This document shows positions 24,201 to 32,307 of a stretch of DNA of 64,000 nt, piece by piece; position 1 is the stretch's first letter; every line of letters begins with the position of its first letter. The translations under genes and the position numbers were made by a program. Below the pieces are notes generated by a model. It ran no database searches, was not told the origin of the DNA, and saw nothing but the letters and a program-made list of their open reading frames with translations. Origin of the DNA: Diospyros lotus (taxonomy: Eukaryota; Streptophyta; Magnoliopsida; Ericales; Ebenaceae). The DNA lies in assembly GCF_014633365.1 (NCBI RefSeq), contig NC_068339.1, positions 12,361,925 to 12,425,924 of the forward strand, written 5' to 3'.

Positions 24201-25553
24201 GAAGAAAAATGCAAAAACGATGTCTATGTTAACATCCTCTCCTAATCAATACCATTGATCTTCAAGGGCGTTCAGAAAATTGGGGCTCAAAAATTAATAG
24301 AATTGGAGCTTAAAAGACATTGGACATGTCTTCTAGGGTTTTCTTTCTTTCTTTTTTTCCTGATAAGTAGGGTATCTTCTAGAATTAGACTGGCCTTTTT
24401 CCATTAAACATTTTAACATAAAAATTATTGTTTTGAATAAAGGGGCTGAAGAAAATACCAGAGCCATTGCACTTCCAATTATGTGATTATTTTTAAGCTA
24501 AAAAGTGTGTAAAATAAATATGGACACCAAATCATGGCGGAGATACAGAAGGGATTGTTATTTACTTATATGTATTCAAAGATAATAAAAACATCCAGGA
24601 GAATACCAATATAATTTAAAGCAATTTATTTTATCACTTAAAGTCAACATATTAATCACCAATTACAAAAGAGTGTTCCACAATTCATAATAAACTGTAA
24701 GTCAAAAGTTTCTGATGCAATCATGTCTGAGTAGGTGTCTGACACTGACAAGCACCTCCTATAACTTGCCGTGATTCTTGGATTTGAGATTCCTTCAGAT
24801 CAAAGAATTCAAAAATTCTGTATTTTTCTCACACGAGACAATCCCATCCAATATGACTGATTCGTAGATAAAAATGAAATGTTGGAGAAAGATATCTTTC
24901 CTTTTCATTCTGGGGATTCCTAAATGGCTGGATAGTTTGAATATCATCAGAACTGTTAAAACCTTTTAAATATCCATAAATTCAAAGCATTCAAACAACT
25001 GTTTATCGTCGAGGAAGAATTATTATCCCAATTATCAACGGACAGTTCAGAATACAGTATTTCGAATGTCAAATTGCATGAGGCTGTATCAGCTTCCATC
25101 TATTCACTGAAAATGCTAGAGGATTTAAAAGTAACTCAAGCATGGTATGACGCAGTACATTCTACAGAAACGCCAATAAAATGATTCCACGGACTTTAGA
25201 TGCAAAAACTTATTAGTTTACTTAAATAAGATGAAAAAGAAAGAAAGAAACCGTCAAATGAATCGAAATTTAATCCTACCAGAAACTATAGTACTCATCC
25301 TGACACTGGTTAAGCTCCATAACAGAGAACTACAATCAAGACAAATCCGAAGTAGATCTCAATAAAAATCATGCAAATAAATTTTATATTCTACTCCTAC
25401 ACTTCCTCAGTAACTAAAGAAAGCGCAATCAGATTCAATTAGAAACGGGAGCGCGAGAGAGATTACGATCCCAATCTTCAGGTGAGATGAGAAGCGCCCA
25501 AGGATGGGCCTCTCGGCAGGTGCTTCCTTCGATTTCGCTGCCTTGGGTGGCAT
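227..25553 (-). CDS. OLA1: Obg-like ATPase 1 (YchF family), 11 of 12 coding exons
   Basis: Exons, high to low: 25553-25467, 18456-18289, 17385-17262, 13454-13363, 12279-12181, 11555-11442, 9876-9812, 7683-7567, 6272-6197, 935-843, 277-227. All junctions are GT-AG and phases agree, giving 362 codons without a stop. Plant OLA1 is about 394 aa, so the last ~32 codons, the end of the TGS domain, lie left of the window. Residues 31-39 form the P-loop [13 protein letters not shown] at 94-97 is G3; NMNE at 230-233 replaces the NKxD of GTPases, as in YchF proteins, which bind ATP better than GTP. The TGS domain starts near residue 305. The family is a cytosolic, ribosome-associated ATPase linked to translation and stress responses. 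The start is the ATG giving the conserved MPPK N-terminus. The gene exceeds 25 kb because three introns carry retrotransposons; exons appear undamaged. Confidence 0.96.
1252..2376 (+). pseudogene. LINE ORF: apurinic-type endonuclease domain, broken
   Basis: The frame from 1252 runs through an Asn/Gln-rich stretch (1438-1500, an imperfect CAAAAT repeat) into the endonuclease start, with KIASWNIG and the CLQETRW block that holds the catalytic Glu. It stops at 1663. A second frame from 1795 carries STYAPQTG and the GDLNGHVG block with the conserved Asp and Asn. Stops between them at about 1665, 1725 and 1760 make this non-functional. The domain would nick target DNA for target-primed reverse transcription. 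Confidence 0.85.
2485..4231 (+). pseudogene. LINE ORF: reverse transcriptase and C-terminal region, broken
   Basis: Frames at 2485, 2712, 2976 and 3419 together form one RTE-type reverse transcriptase. Visible blocks are [23 protein letters not shown] with NYKGIKL, a decayed NQFGFM and [11 protein letters not shown] stretch near 3210-3340, the [13 protein letters not shown] block, and the catalytic FADDIVL at about 3590-3610. The C-terminal YGSECWAVK and [11 protein letters not shown] blocks are typical of this clade. At least three stops or frameshifts separate the frames. Confidence 0.88.
4405..4520 (+). mobile_element. Au-SINE-like element, internally deleted
   Basis: The sequence CGGTCGCTCCTTTGTGAC at 4423-4440 resembles the A-box region of the plant Au SINE. 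It is followed by AAGGTTGCATACA and, near the end, CATGCATTGAGGGTACCCTT, matching the usual SINE 3' part (AAGGCTGCGTACA to TTAGTGCACCGGGCTGCCC). The B-box segment between seems lost. It directly abuts the 3' target-site duplication of the LINE. Assignment is from remembered consensus. Confidence 0.55.
5155..5240 (+). mobile_element. Au-SINE-like 3' fragment
   Basis: GGGCAAGGCTACATGCAAAT followed by CAAAGCGGAGAGCTTAGTGC and a CCCTTT end matches the 3' half of Au-type SINEs. It lies in an OLA1 intron. The 5' half with the pol III promoter is not recognisable. Confidence 0.5.
6606..6692 (+). mobile_element. Au-SINE-like 3' fragment, second copy
   Basis: This starts with CAAGGGCAAGGCTACGAACA and ends GCCTTGTGCATTAGGGATGC followed by a T-run, parallel to the fragment at 5155-5240. 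It is older or more diverged in the middle. Confidence 0.45.
6755..6806 (+). repeat. RTE LINE 3' tail fragment
   Basis: GTAGCCAATTCCATATAGTG is followed by GGATTAAGGTTTGATATG and an AT-rich tail. This is a diverged copy of the 3' terminus of the LINE at 1137-4380, without its coding region. Confidence 0.6.
7197..7260 (+). repeat. RTE LINE 3' tail fragment
   Basis: AAAATTCATGAAGCCGACCC, then ACATAGTGGGGCAATGTCTTGG and TATGTTGTTATCATC. It is an extremely 5'-truncated RTE copy, or a SINE that borrowed the RTE tail. Confidence 0.65.
12889..12950. repeat. 16-bp hairpin plus third copy of its arm, in OLA1 intron
   Basis: ATTGATAATAGCCTAA (12889-12904) pairs with TTAGGCTATCATCAAT (12914-12929) at 15 of 16 positions around a 9-base loop. 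A third partial copy, ATGATAGCCTAATG, follows at 12937-12950. It is probably the remnant of a foldback or MITE end. Confidence 0.55.
13865..14243 (-). repeat. 3' LTR of element A
   Basis: The 379-bp repeat is about 97-98 % identical by eye to 16733-17110. It contains a CT-rich strand and, in transcript orientation, a TATATAAG-type TATA box. The TG...CA ends are palindromic (TGTCATG/CATGACA). Confidence 0.93.
14308..15330 (-). CDS. orphan protein of non-autonomous LTR element, 340 aa
   Basis: This is an uninterrupted 340-codon ORF in the sense orientation of element A, filling most of the space between leader and polypurine tract. Residues ~60-110 ([20 protein letters not shown], then [15 protein letters not shown]) look structured. 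The middle is acidic and polar, with two imperfect repeats built around [14 protein letters not shown] and [14 protein letters not shown]. The last ~20 residues are strongly basic ([15 protein letters not shown]) and end EKVGIG, resembling a nuclear localisation or nucleic-acid-binding tail. I recognise no retroviral domain. The element at 19441-21743 encodes a longer, decayed relative sharing the CEEF, LQEFA, KEYNY-type block and the basic tail. It could be a divergent Gag-like protein or a captured host gene; function unknown. Confidence 0.7.
   Translation of the reverse strand: MWGFRMDSTSISWPLTCPALENSTMTNSLRMKQWESPLQQKDAAFLAGYNRKREEFGLNHEARKWTLDPWVSKMCEEFGCVIREELQEFARMLSKEYNYKFPAEFFDKPRKNVADDHSENSNQKMIDSKKPGLKFCNRRLLEKESVESKLLKYSGEQKEEGVAEGENKNVESELREYSEEHKEDVAKLPIGADGLFVGKPPYEDIKGLDFLVLEQPEVTILSGHVERKTIIEQHSHLQVEIKSANDPFKIESTFPLPLSNLFQVRDLLRDKHLRQLGSPISSSTHRFELEIIEANRVASIAALSQIMFGMDLANLRTKKKRPKRRKKERRMKQIEKVGIG
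16733..17110 (-). repeat. 5' LTR of element A
   Basis: Partner of the repeat at 13865-14243. CTTATATAAGG on the minus strand is a plausible promoter. The primer-binding site TGGTATCAGA follows at 16730-16721. Confidence 0.93.
17525..17700 (+). repeat. dispersed repeat, intact copy
   Basis: The stretch starting GGTCAAAACACGTGCAAC and running through GTGAGGTTTGAATGCAGG to GCTTAAGTTGTTAGATTGAG matches, at moderate identity, the sequence interrupted by the copia element at 49512-54813. It belongs to a common plant repeat of unassigned class. Confidence 0.6.
18553..18827 (+). repeat. 5' LTR of copia element 1
   Basis: A 275-bp repeat starting TGTGTAAGCATCTAAAG and ending CCTTTACA. It pairs with 22932-23207, with several substitutions and small indels between them. 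Confidence 0.92.
18856..19440 (+). pseudogene. copia gag, N-terminal part
   Basis: From ATG 18856 a serine-rich start leads into the copia gag domain: [14 protein letters not shown], a stop codon at 19006, then [25 protein letters not shown] and [19 protein letters not shown]. The similarity ends at ~19440, where sequence of a different element begins. The expected zinc knuckle, protease and integrase are missing. Confidence 0.88.
19549..21376 (+). pseudogene. decayed long ORF of element B
   Basis: Fragments in shifting frames (19664-19972, 20237-20551, 20696-21376) appear to come from one long reading frame. The first has [18 protein letters not shown] and MSAEYFDD, matching element A residues ~75-105. 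The last ends [17 protein letters not shown] and EKVGIG, matching the element A C-terminus. About 500 codons of intermediate sequence have no counterpart in the 340-codon element A protein, so element A may be the shortened version. Stops and frameshifts are frequent. Confidence 0.7.
21436..21743 (+). repeat. 3' LTR of element B
   Basis: Starts TGTCATGATCTAAGGAGC, has CT-rich sequence and AACCCTAGGAATGTGGCA at the end, parallel to AACCCTAGGGACATGACA in element A. The partner LTR is absent. Confidence 0.75.
21744..22900 (+). pseudogene. copia reverse transcriptase C-terminus and RNase H
   Basis: Opens with [10 protein letters not shown], a stop in place of Gln, then APRAWY. The catalytic block reads LVYVDDI, followed by [27 protein letters not shown] and the RNase H blocks [16 protein letters not shown] and the ADILTKGL-like [14 protein letters not shown]. 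Stops at 21774, 22384 and elsewhere make it inactive. Confidence 0.9.
22932..23207 (+). repeat. 3' LTR of copia element 1
   Basis: A 276-bp repeat starting TGTGGAAGCATCTAAAG, immediately after the polypurine tract, ending CCTTTACA just before ATTTA. Confidence 0.92.
23592..24195. mobile_element. possible hAT-like MITE remnant in OLA1 intron
   Basis: Left sequence GCAATGGATACTCAGCAAAC with GGGCAGGTTTGGGCGGG, and right sequence TACCCATATAACCC with CCACATTGCCATCCCTA, are roughly inverted. They resemble the GGCAATGGGGCGGGT termini of plant hAT MITEs. No clean target-site duplication is visible. The rest of 23213-25466 is plain AT-rich intron. Confidence 0.3.
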
Positions 25554-25607
25554 TCTGGCACTGCTCGGATGAGGGGAGAGATAGAGAGATCAGGAGTTTC
25601 TACTTTC

Positions 25608-25615
25608 TAGGGTTT
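25608..25615 (-). promoter_or_regulatory. telo-box AAACCCTA near the OLA1 transcription start
   Basis: AAACCCTA on the minus strand lies at the predicted transcription start. Telo-boxes near the start site are typical of plant ribosomal-protein and translation genes, which fits OLA1. The motif is seen; the function is inferred. Confidence 0.55.
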
Positions 25616-25642
25616 GGATGGCCGGACAATCGCCAAAACCTG

Positions 25643-25649
25643 CTTTATA
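25643..25649 (-). promoter_or_regulatory. TATA box of OLA1 (TATAAAG)
   Basis: TATAAAG reads on the minus strand 90 bases before the OLA1 start codon, which would place transcription start near 25615 and leave a 5' UTR of about 60 bases. Position and sequence fit; the start site itself is inferred. Confidence 0.6.
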
Positions 25650-25730
25650 CCCAACGGTCTGATCAACCCTAAGCTGGCACTCCTGCGTCAGCTGAACGCC
25701 TTTCATTTTCTAGTCGAGCCGATGGATTCA

Positions 25731-25775
25731 GCCCAGGCCCATGGGCCTATTTCCTAATCGCCCTAATGGGCCTAC
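25731..25775 (-). promoter_or_regulatory. cluster of site II (GGCCCA) motifs upstream of OLA1
   Basis: The palindrome GGCCCATGGGCC (25737-25748) and a further TGGGCC (25767-25772) lie about 90-125 bases upstream of the TATA box. Site II elements are bound by TCP factors and act with telo-boxes in genes for growth and translation. There is no other gene here that would explain them. Confidence 0.6.
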
Positions 25776-26654
25776 GACTCTGTTTTTTTTTTTTCAAACT
25801 ATTTTTTTCTTTTTTCAATGTATATACGATTAAGAAGGTGCATTTATTAAAATGAATAAGAAGTGCACAACAATCTTGTAACTGTTACGAGAAAAGCAAA
25901 ATTTGTCTTAAATAAGACCCATTTGAATTAAAAACAAAACAAATTAAAGGTGCAAGTGCAGTAAATTAAAAACAATATCAAGGAACCTTAAAATTCACAA
26001 GATATGATCAATTACATGAAATTTTCTCCTCGTTAATCAGGTAAGTCTAAAAATAATAATAATAATACATAAAAATAAAGAAACAAAAGCCAGTTGAGCC
26101 TGAGTAACCAACTTAATCACAGAATTTCAAGTGATAAAAACAGATTTTATCTACTGAACAAGCCCTGTACTTGCTTGTAGACTAGACAGAGCTAATAGAA
26201 TCATTTGGGCTCAGAACTCGGGAGATATTGCCACATTGAAATTTGAAAGCTTCGACACAAAATCTGAATCAAATAACTAAAACTGAGAAGATGATGGAAC
26301 AATCCATTGGACACAGCAGAAAATGTTCATTGACAAGAGCTCAGAGAAGTAGCTTCTGCACAAGTCACAACAAAACAAATAAAAAATTAAAGAATGAGAA
26401 TGAAAACAGAGAGTGAGCCCCCCCAAAAGGAAGGATTCCCAAAACAAAACCACAAACCAAAAGAACAGAAATCTCCCTTCTCTAAATGGGTTTTCAGAGG
26501 AAAATAATCAAAGAATCTGTGCCTGTAACAACGCCCGCATACAAATAAGTCTCTGGATTTCAGCTTTCCCCTCTCCTGTGGATTTATCAACTGGGAAAAC
26601 TCAAGTAGACTCAAATGACCACGGCAAGTGATTTGGTGGTTTCCCCAAAGTAGA
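25776..26654. other. intergenic: 3' flank of the receptor kinase and OLA1 upstream region
   Basis: AT-rich, no coding sequence or repeat I can support. The 3' UTR of the minus-strand receptor kinase must lie just below 26655. Confidence 0.6.
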
Positions 26655-29213
26655 TCATTCACCATCATTCATTTTTAGGGATGAACCGGTGTTTTCAACT
26701 GCTCGCGCAGCCTGCTGAACCTCCTCGGCTTTTCCTTCGTCAGGAGTCCCGTTAACCTGAAGCATATGATTACTACAGGAGGAATTTTCCCCGGCGTTGG
26801 CATGCAACCAGGCTTCATGGAGTTGCAGGACATACTCCAAGTGCCACAAAACTTCTCCCATTGTTGGCCGGCTCTTCCCTTCATCTGCAAGACATTTTTC
26901 AGCAATACCTGCAAATTTCTTAAGTGATTCTGGAGAATATTGCCCTTGCAGCTGTGGGTCTATAATGTTTCCGAGTGAACCCTGCCTTTGGCATATCATT
27001 GCCCATTCTGCAAGATTGATCTCATCTCTTGGAAGGCTTGGGTTTATAACAGATCGAGCACAAACTACTTCGAACAACACCACCCCGAATGAGTAAACAT
27101 CAGATTTCTCAGTCAACTGCTGTCGCCTGAAATACTCGGGATCAAGATACCCAAAGCTTCCTTTTACTGCAGTGCTAACATGGGTATGTTCCAAAGCAGG
27201 GCCAGCTTTTGATAACCCAAAATCAGAAATTTTTGCGACAAAATTTTCATCCAAGAGGATGTTGGTTGTCTTAACGTCCCTGTGGATAATTCCTCGCTCG
27301 GATCCAGTGTGAAGGTAATGTAGGCCCCGTGCAGCGCCAATGCAAATTTCTAGTCGCTGCTTCCAAGATAATGGTTGGAGCTTACCCCCAAAAAGATGAC
27401 TTCGAAGTGTCCCGTTTTCCATATACTCATACACCAAGATCATTTCATTCTGTTCTTCACAGAAGCCGATTAGGGAGACCAGATGCCTATGCCTGAGCCT
27501 AGAGAGCATCTCGATCTCTGCTTCAAATTCTGCCAGGCCCTGCTCGGATTGTGGGTTGGCCCGCTTGATAGCCACACGTGTACCATCTTCCATCTTCCCT
27601 TTGTACACCTTGCCAAATCCTCCAATTCCAATCACCAAATTATCGTCAAAGCAATTTGTTGCCGCTTTGATCTCTGCCAGTGTGAACCACCTGCCAACTC
27701 TAGTAGTGGCCGTAAACCCAACTGGATTCTGAATTCCTAAATATCCCTTTTCTTTGTCAGTTCCATTAGTAATAGCCCCACAAAGGAAAAACAGCCGCCA
27801 TCCGGGAGAGCTGTTTTTGGCATCAGCTCGTTCACTTCTCCACCTTTTGCTGAAGGAAAAGATTAACATCACTAGAACTGCAAGAATGGCAATAGAAGCT
27901 ATACCTGCTCCAATTCCTGCCCAAAGAATTCGACTTCTTGAAGCTTTATTCCCCTCCTTTAGACCGAATGTCTCTGTGCTGGCAAGATTGCCATTTTTAC
28001 TCAGCTTGAAGATCTCCAGGCCATTCAAGAGAGCATCAGTTACTGAAGCACCGGTGCCTGGGTCAGGACCCAGCTGTATCCAGAGGGTGCTGATTTTCGG
28101 GGACACCACATCAAAATAGTCCTGATAATATGCTTTGTTCTTCCCTCCTGCTCGCACAAAAACATCAAAATGGTCGGCTGAAGTCTGATTGTTTATGTAG
28201 ATTCTGAAAATCCTTTGGTTTGCCTTGCCAAATTCTAGCTCACAGAAGTGTAACCGGATCAAATAATCAAAACCAGGATCCACTTCAAATTTCCATGACA
28301 TGTTGAACATCTTCTCCAAGACTTGAGTGTTGGACATACTTCTTGCCGTTTCATACACTAGAAGAGGCGCTGCTAATGTCTGATTATCAGAAGCATAGGT
28401 AACACTAGATCTGTTCTTAATTTCTGCCCCAGCATTAGCCGTCAGCATGTAGCCCGAATCCACCCCCCACATTCTCTGAAGCTCATCTTGACTGGCTTTG
28501 ATGTCAGAACCCCCAACATTTAACCTATACATAGTTTCAATCCCCCTTTTGCTTAAGTCCAGAGAGCTTTTTGCACCATTTCCACCTACTTTGTTTACCA
28601 AGTCAACAAACAAGGTATCAACAACAGGTACAATTTCTATGGCATTCACAAACCCAGAGGAGCCTTTAGCCGGGAAGAACTCAATCACAAAATCAGCTGC
28701 ATTGACGGTAAGGAAGTACTCTTTGATCAAAACAGCACTCGAATTGCTCCCTGAACTCTCCGAGTGTGACCTCTTAGCTGAAATCTCACCAGCTACATTG
28801 AACTCTGAAACTAATTTCAAACCGTTTGCGACAACAGAAAATAAAGATTCATTGGCATTGTAAGCAGGAAAGGAAATGGGATAGAAATGCAGCCTAAGAA
28901 AGTAATTTCCTGTGGCTCCTTTAAATGTGTAATTTAGACTTTGGGTGAATAGCCGGGCTGTTCGATAGAGTGACGCGTAGGCTAAATCACCATTGAAGGA
29001 GGAGTCCGAGGCCACAATGCCTGAGCTCACGGTAAAATTGGTTTGAGGGGCCGAGTCACCAAGCCATCTCCTACCATCCACATTGACACTTGCATTTGAG
29101 CCACAATTTATCAGAAAAGTCTTCGATTCGGCTTCTCCAGTTCTCACAAACATAGAGATTACGAACAAAAATAGCAGGCCCATAATCTCCAATTCTAATC
29201 CCTGGACCTTCAT
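26655..29213 (-). CDS. HERK2: CrRLK1L receptor-like kinase, HERK2-like, 852 aa
   Basis: Intronless, as is usual for this family. Residues 1-28 form a signal peptide (a second Met at 11 could also start it). Residues ~30-405 are the malectin-like ectodomain, with YFLRLHFYPI at 104-113 and YLIRLHFCELEFG at 317-329, as in this family. The membrane span is ~429-455. The kinase has glycine loop IGIGGFGKVYKG (528-539), Lys550 in VAIK, HRDVKTTN from 644 and DFG at 664-666, so it should be active. CrRLK1L proteins sit in the plasma membrane, bind RALF peptides with LORELEI-type partners and control cell expansion and fertilisation. Choice of HERK2 over other members rests on overall resemblance and on the neighbouring OLA1 gene. 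A possible 5' UTR intron lies at 29288-29480. Confidence 0.93.
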   Translation of the reverse strand: MKVQGLELEIMGLLFLFVISMFVRTGEAESKTFLINCGSNASVNVDGRRWLGDSAPQTNFTVSSGIVASDSSFNGDLAYASLYRTARLFTQSLNYTFKGATGNYFLRLHFYPISFPAYNANESLFSVVANGLKLVSEFNVAGEISAKRSHSESSGSNSSAVLIKEYFLTVNAADFVIEFFPAKGSSGFVNAIEIVPVVDTLFVDLVNKVGGNGAKSSLDLSKRGIETMYRLNVGGSDIKASQDELQRMWGVDSGYMLTANAGAEIKNRSSVTYASDNQTLAAPLLVYETARSMSNTQVLEKMFNMSWKFEVDPGFDYLIRLHFCELEFGKANQRIFRIYINNQTSADHFDVFVRAGGKNKAYYQDYFDVVSPKISTLWIQLGPDPGTGASVTDALLNGLEIFKLSKNGNLASTETFGLKEGNKASRSRILWAGIGAGIASIAILAVLVMLIFSFSKRWRSERADAKNSSPGWRLFFLCGAITNGTDKEKGYLGIQNPVGFTATTRVGRWFTLAEIKAATNCFDDNLVIGIGGFGKVYKGKMEDGTRVAIKRANPQSEQGLAEFEAEIEMLSRLRHRHLVSLIGFCEEQNEMILVYEYMENGTLRSHLFGGKLQPLSWKQRLEICIGAARGLHYLHTGSERGIIHRDVKTTNILLDENFVAKISDFGLSKAGPALEHTHVSTAVKGSFGYLDPEYFRRQQLTEKSDVYSFGVVLFEVVCARSVINPSLPRDEINLAEWAMICQRQGSLGNIIDPQLQGQYSPESLKKFAGIAEKCLADEGKSRPTMGEVLWHLEYVLQLHEAWLHANAGENSSCSNHMLQVNGTPDEGKAEEVQQAARAVENTGSSLKMNDGE

Positions 29214-29800
29214 CTCTTAAAGCAACCTCAAGAAACGAGGGTTGTTTTCTTTAAGAAAGTCACTGTAAAACCAGCTTAAAATGCAACCTGTTTACAGTTG
29301 TTGAAGAACAAAGAAGCAATGCAGGGGGGGAACCCTGATCTTGAATCAAGTCAAGGGCTGCTCAATCCAAGATATGAAAAAAAGGCAGATACTATAGAAA
29401 CTCAAATAGCGCACTTTCTATCTAGGGTTTCAATGACTGGATCAAAACACTTGCGGATTCTTGAACAAGCATTGAGTTACCTTCTTGAAATCTTTCTGGG
29501 AACTTGATTTTCCTTCAATGGGAGCACAAAAAGCAACGAATGCAGCAGGACAATAAAACCCACCAACACGCTTTCTTCAAAATCTCATCTCCAATCAAGA
29601 AACTCTCTTTCTTTCTCAGATCTAACCCAAGAAAGAAGGGTAAACTACAAAGACAAAATGCGTCTGGAGTATACGCTTGGGACAGAGTGATTTTCTTTTC
29701 CTCCCTCACCAATGACAATGGAATCTGCTGAAGGAAATATCAAGAGAAGAATGGCTCTGGAAAGAGGAGGGAATTTCTTTTCTGCGTACTAACACAAACA
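29214..29800 (-). promoter_or_regulatory. 5' UTR region of the receptor kinase gene, candidate UTR intron
   Basis: On the minus strand CAAGAAG|GTAACTC at 29481/29480 is a good donor, and TGTAAACAG|GTTGC at 29288/29287 a good acceptor, giving a 193-base UTR intron. A 67-codon upstream ORF (29718-29515) would lie in the preceding exon. Both are inferences without transcript data. Confidence 0.4.
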
Positions 29801-29979
29801 CAAGCTGGCTTGAAGCTGCAACAGGCTGGAAAATCCCTCTCAGCTTTTGTTTGTTTCTTGTCAAAACTCAAAAGAGTCGAGAGAATGCATCAATAACATG
29901 AACTGGTGTTTGGTTTACCGGTTTCACTGCTTATAAGCTATTCATTTTAGCTTATAAGCTGTAAATCTTATTTAGTTAA

Positions 29980-30716
29980 TGTTTAGTTTTGCTACGCGGT
30001 TTGATCGCTTATATTTATTTAATTTATAAACTATCAAACTTATTTTATTTTGTGTTCTGGATGGTTTAAAGAACTTAAAAGCTCTTTTTCAAAAAACTAT
30101 TGGACTCTAGCTTATTCAAAACACTGCCTCAGTTTATTTGAGTTGATCGAGTAAATAATAATTTTACCCTCATAACTTAAAGTTATTTTCAATCATTTCC
30201 CTATTTTCATCCTCTACGTTAACTCATCTCCCATTGCCAGACCCATCTCTAGTCATTATCATCGCCCCCAACTCATTACCGTCAGTATCGCCCCAACCCG
30301 TCATCATCAATGTTTACATCTCGCTGTTGTCATCACCCTAGCCTCTCGCCATGGTCGTCATCTTAGCGGTCGTTGTCCTAGAGCGATCGTCGCCATCTCC
30401 GTCATCCCAATTTTTGTAGTTTATATATATTGTATATATATATATTAATTTGTAATATATTTTTTTAATAATTATATATAATTTATCAATATCTAATAAT
30501 AAAAATTTATATTATTCAACAATCAATAACATGTCTATTTTTGTCTTTTATCAAATTCTAATAATTTATTAATTCTTTAAAACTAAACACATAACTATTA
30601 GCTGATAACTTAAAAATATATTTAAATTTAAACACTACTCACTTAAAAGTTTTATATCACTTAAAAGTTAAATAGCTTAAAAGTTGCAACTCAAACCGCA
30701 TAGCAAAACTAAGCCC
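29980..30716. mobile_element. MITE with ~25-bp terminal inverted repeats (family M, copy 1)
   Basis: TTAGTTTTGCTACGCGGTTT near 29985-30004 is inverted, with one mismatch, at 30690-30709 (AAACCGCATAGCAAAACTAA). The interior has a CATC/GTCATC-rich centre and AT-rich flanks. It is related in inverse orientation to 63360-63990, and also to 60548-61212. It has no coding capacity. The sequence just left (29911-29950) resembles another MITE end, so nesting is possible. Confidence 0.65.
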
Positions 30717-31987
30717 AAAGTGTTTAATAAGCTTCCAACAACTTAAATGCTACTAAACTTAAATGTTCTTTCACCAATATTTGGCAAAAGCAAGCCAACT
30801 AATTTCTTTACTTACACAGCTAAAAACTCTCGAAAAAAAACGCTGTCTGGTTTCTTGATGTTCCAGAGTCGTGGAAAGAGGCAAATTTTAGATGGAAATT
30901 AGTATTTTCTCCCAAGTGTGTCACATGCATGTAAATGGCTGGAAAATGGCAAAAATGCACTCATTCTTGCTGCAGACAGCTTGTTATTAAAGAAAGGAAT
31001 CTCTTGTCTTCTTTCTCCTCCATTGCCCTGTTGTACAGCTGTGTATGCCCATGAATCACGCTGAAGAAACAAACATTTTTCTACATATTAATTCCTTCAT
31101 TTTCCACTGCTATGGGTACTGTCTTGATTAAATTATTTTATTATGTGGGGGGTAAGATGACGCAGTGTTCCTACAATTGAAAGCAGTCCTTGTGGGTGGG
31201 TCTGAAGATCAAGAAACATACTTAAGATTATTGATGATTATGTTCGATCCATTGAATTTGAAAGCAACATTATTTAAATTGGATTAAATAAATAGCTCAA
31301 GAAAATGGATACATCAAGAGGGGAATTTTAATTAATATGATCCATTCATGATTATATATATATATATCAGTATTAAATTATTTTATAATATATTTTTAAG
31401 TTCGTAGAAAAAAGAAAAAAAAAAGCATTGCAGCTTCCTTCTCTGATAGTACGTGTACAGTGCTGTAATTAATTAACTGATTCAACCAAGTCCTTATAAT
31501 TGGCTAATTCAACCAGCTAGTCTCCATTTTCAAAACCCTGTACTTGATTTTCTCGATTCAACCAACCAAGCAATCTAGTCTCCATTTTCAAAACAATGGC
31601 AACTAAAATGTTATATCAGAATGGCAAGACTATTATCCCAGTTCAAAATTCATCACGTCATTCATAAAAGATTAGCCCTAGCTAATTAATTTGGTGAGGC
31701 GTCAATCCTGGACTGATGGAGCTCTTTCTGTCACCATTAATGGCTGTTAATGAGATAGCCACATGCCAGAATCTCAGTCGATCCACGTTTATATATGTAG
31801 AAGCATGTAAGAAAGAATAGTAGTATTGGATCTGAATCTGGAAGCCCCATCTTGTCAGGCAGCAGGACAACAACAAAATCAAGCATGATCATAGAACATA
31901 TATTTGCTGATCTGTCCCTTCATTACCGTCCATCATCAAGAATACGGTTGGGAGAACAAGCAGCTGGCAACTAAGCTAGAACGCACA

Positions 31988-32018
<31 letters not shown>

Positions 32019-32307
32019 CAGAGACTCACAGAGCCATTATCAATTGAAATAGAAACCTATATGCATATCACCTCAAGGTGGCTTAATAAAAGACACTATA
32101 CTGACATTTTTGGTGATTAGGTTTCATATTTGTTAGTCGAAACAAACAGATTTTTGCATGCATGTTTACCTAGCTAGTAGTGCACAAACTCGGTATTTGA
32201 AACTTGATTTGTGGGGTATTTTCTTTAATAAATTTGTTTTGTGTACATCCGGATAATATATATTAATTGTCTTTAGTTGCCTAACACGTACGTACCGTTC
32301 ATACACC
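30717..32307. other. intergenic, upstream of hydrolase copy 1
   Basis: AT-rich with no supportable gene. A (TA)n tract at about 31988-32008, followed by CA and GA repeats, is the only striking structure and may overlap the promoter of the gene starting at 32308. Confidence 0.5.

Noticed and set aside
27483..28863. Several plus-strand ORFs of 85-121 codons
   Set aside because: All lie opposite the receptor kinase coding region and have no own motifs.
31980..32040. TATA box of hydrolase copy 1 in the (TA)n tract
   Set aside because: A long TA microsatellite gives a match at every position, and it is ~300 bases from the start codon; no specific call is justified.
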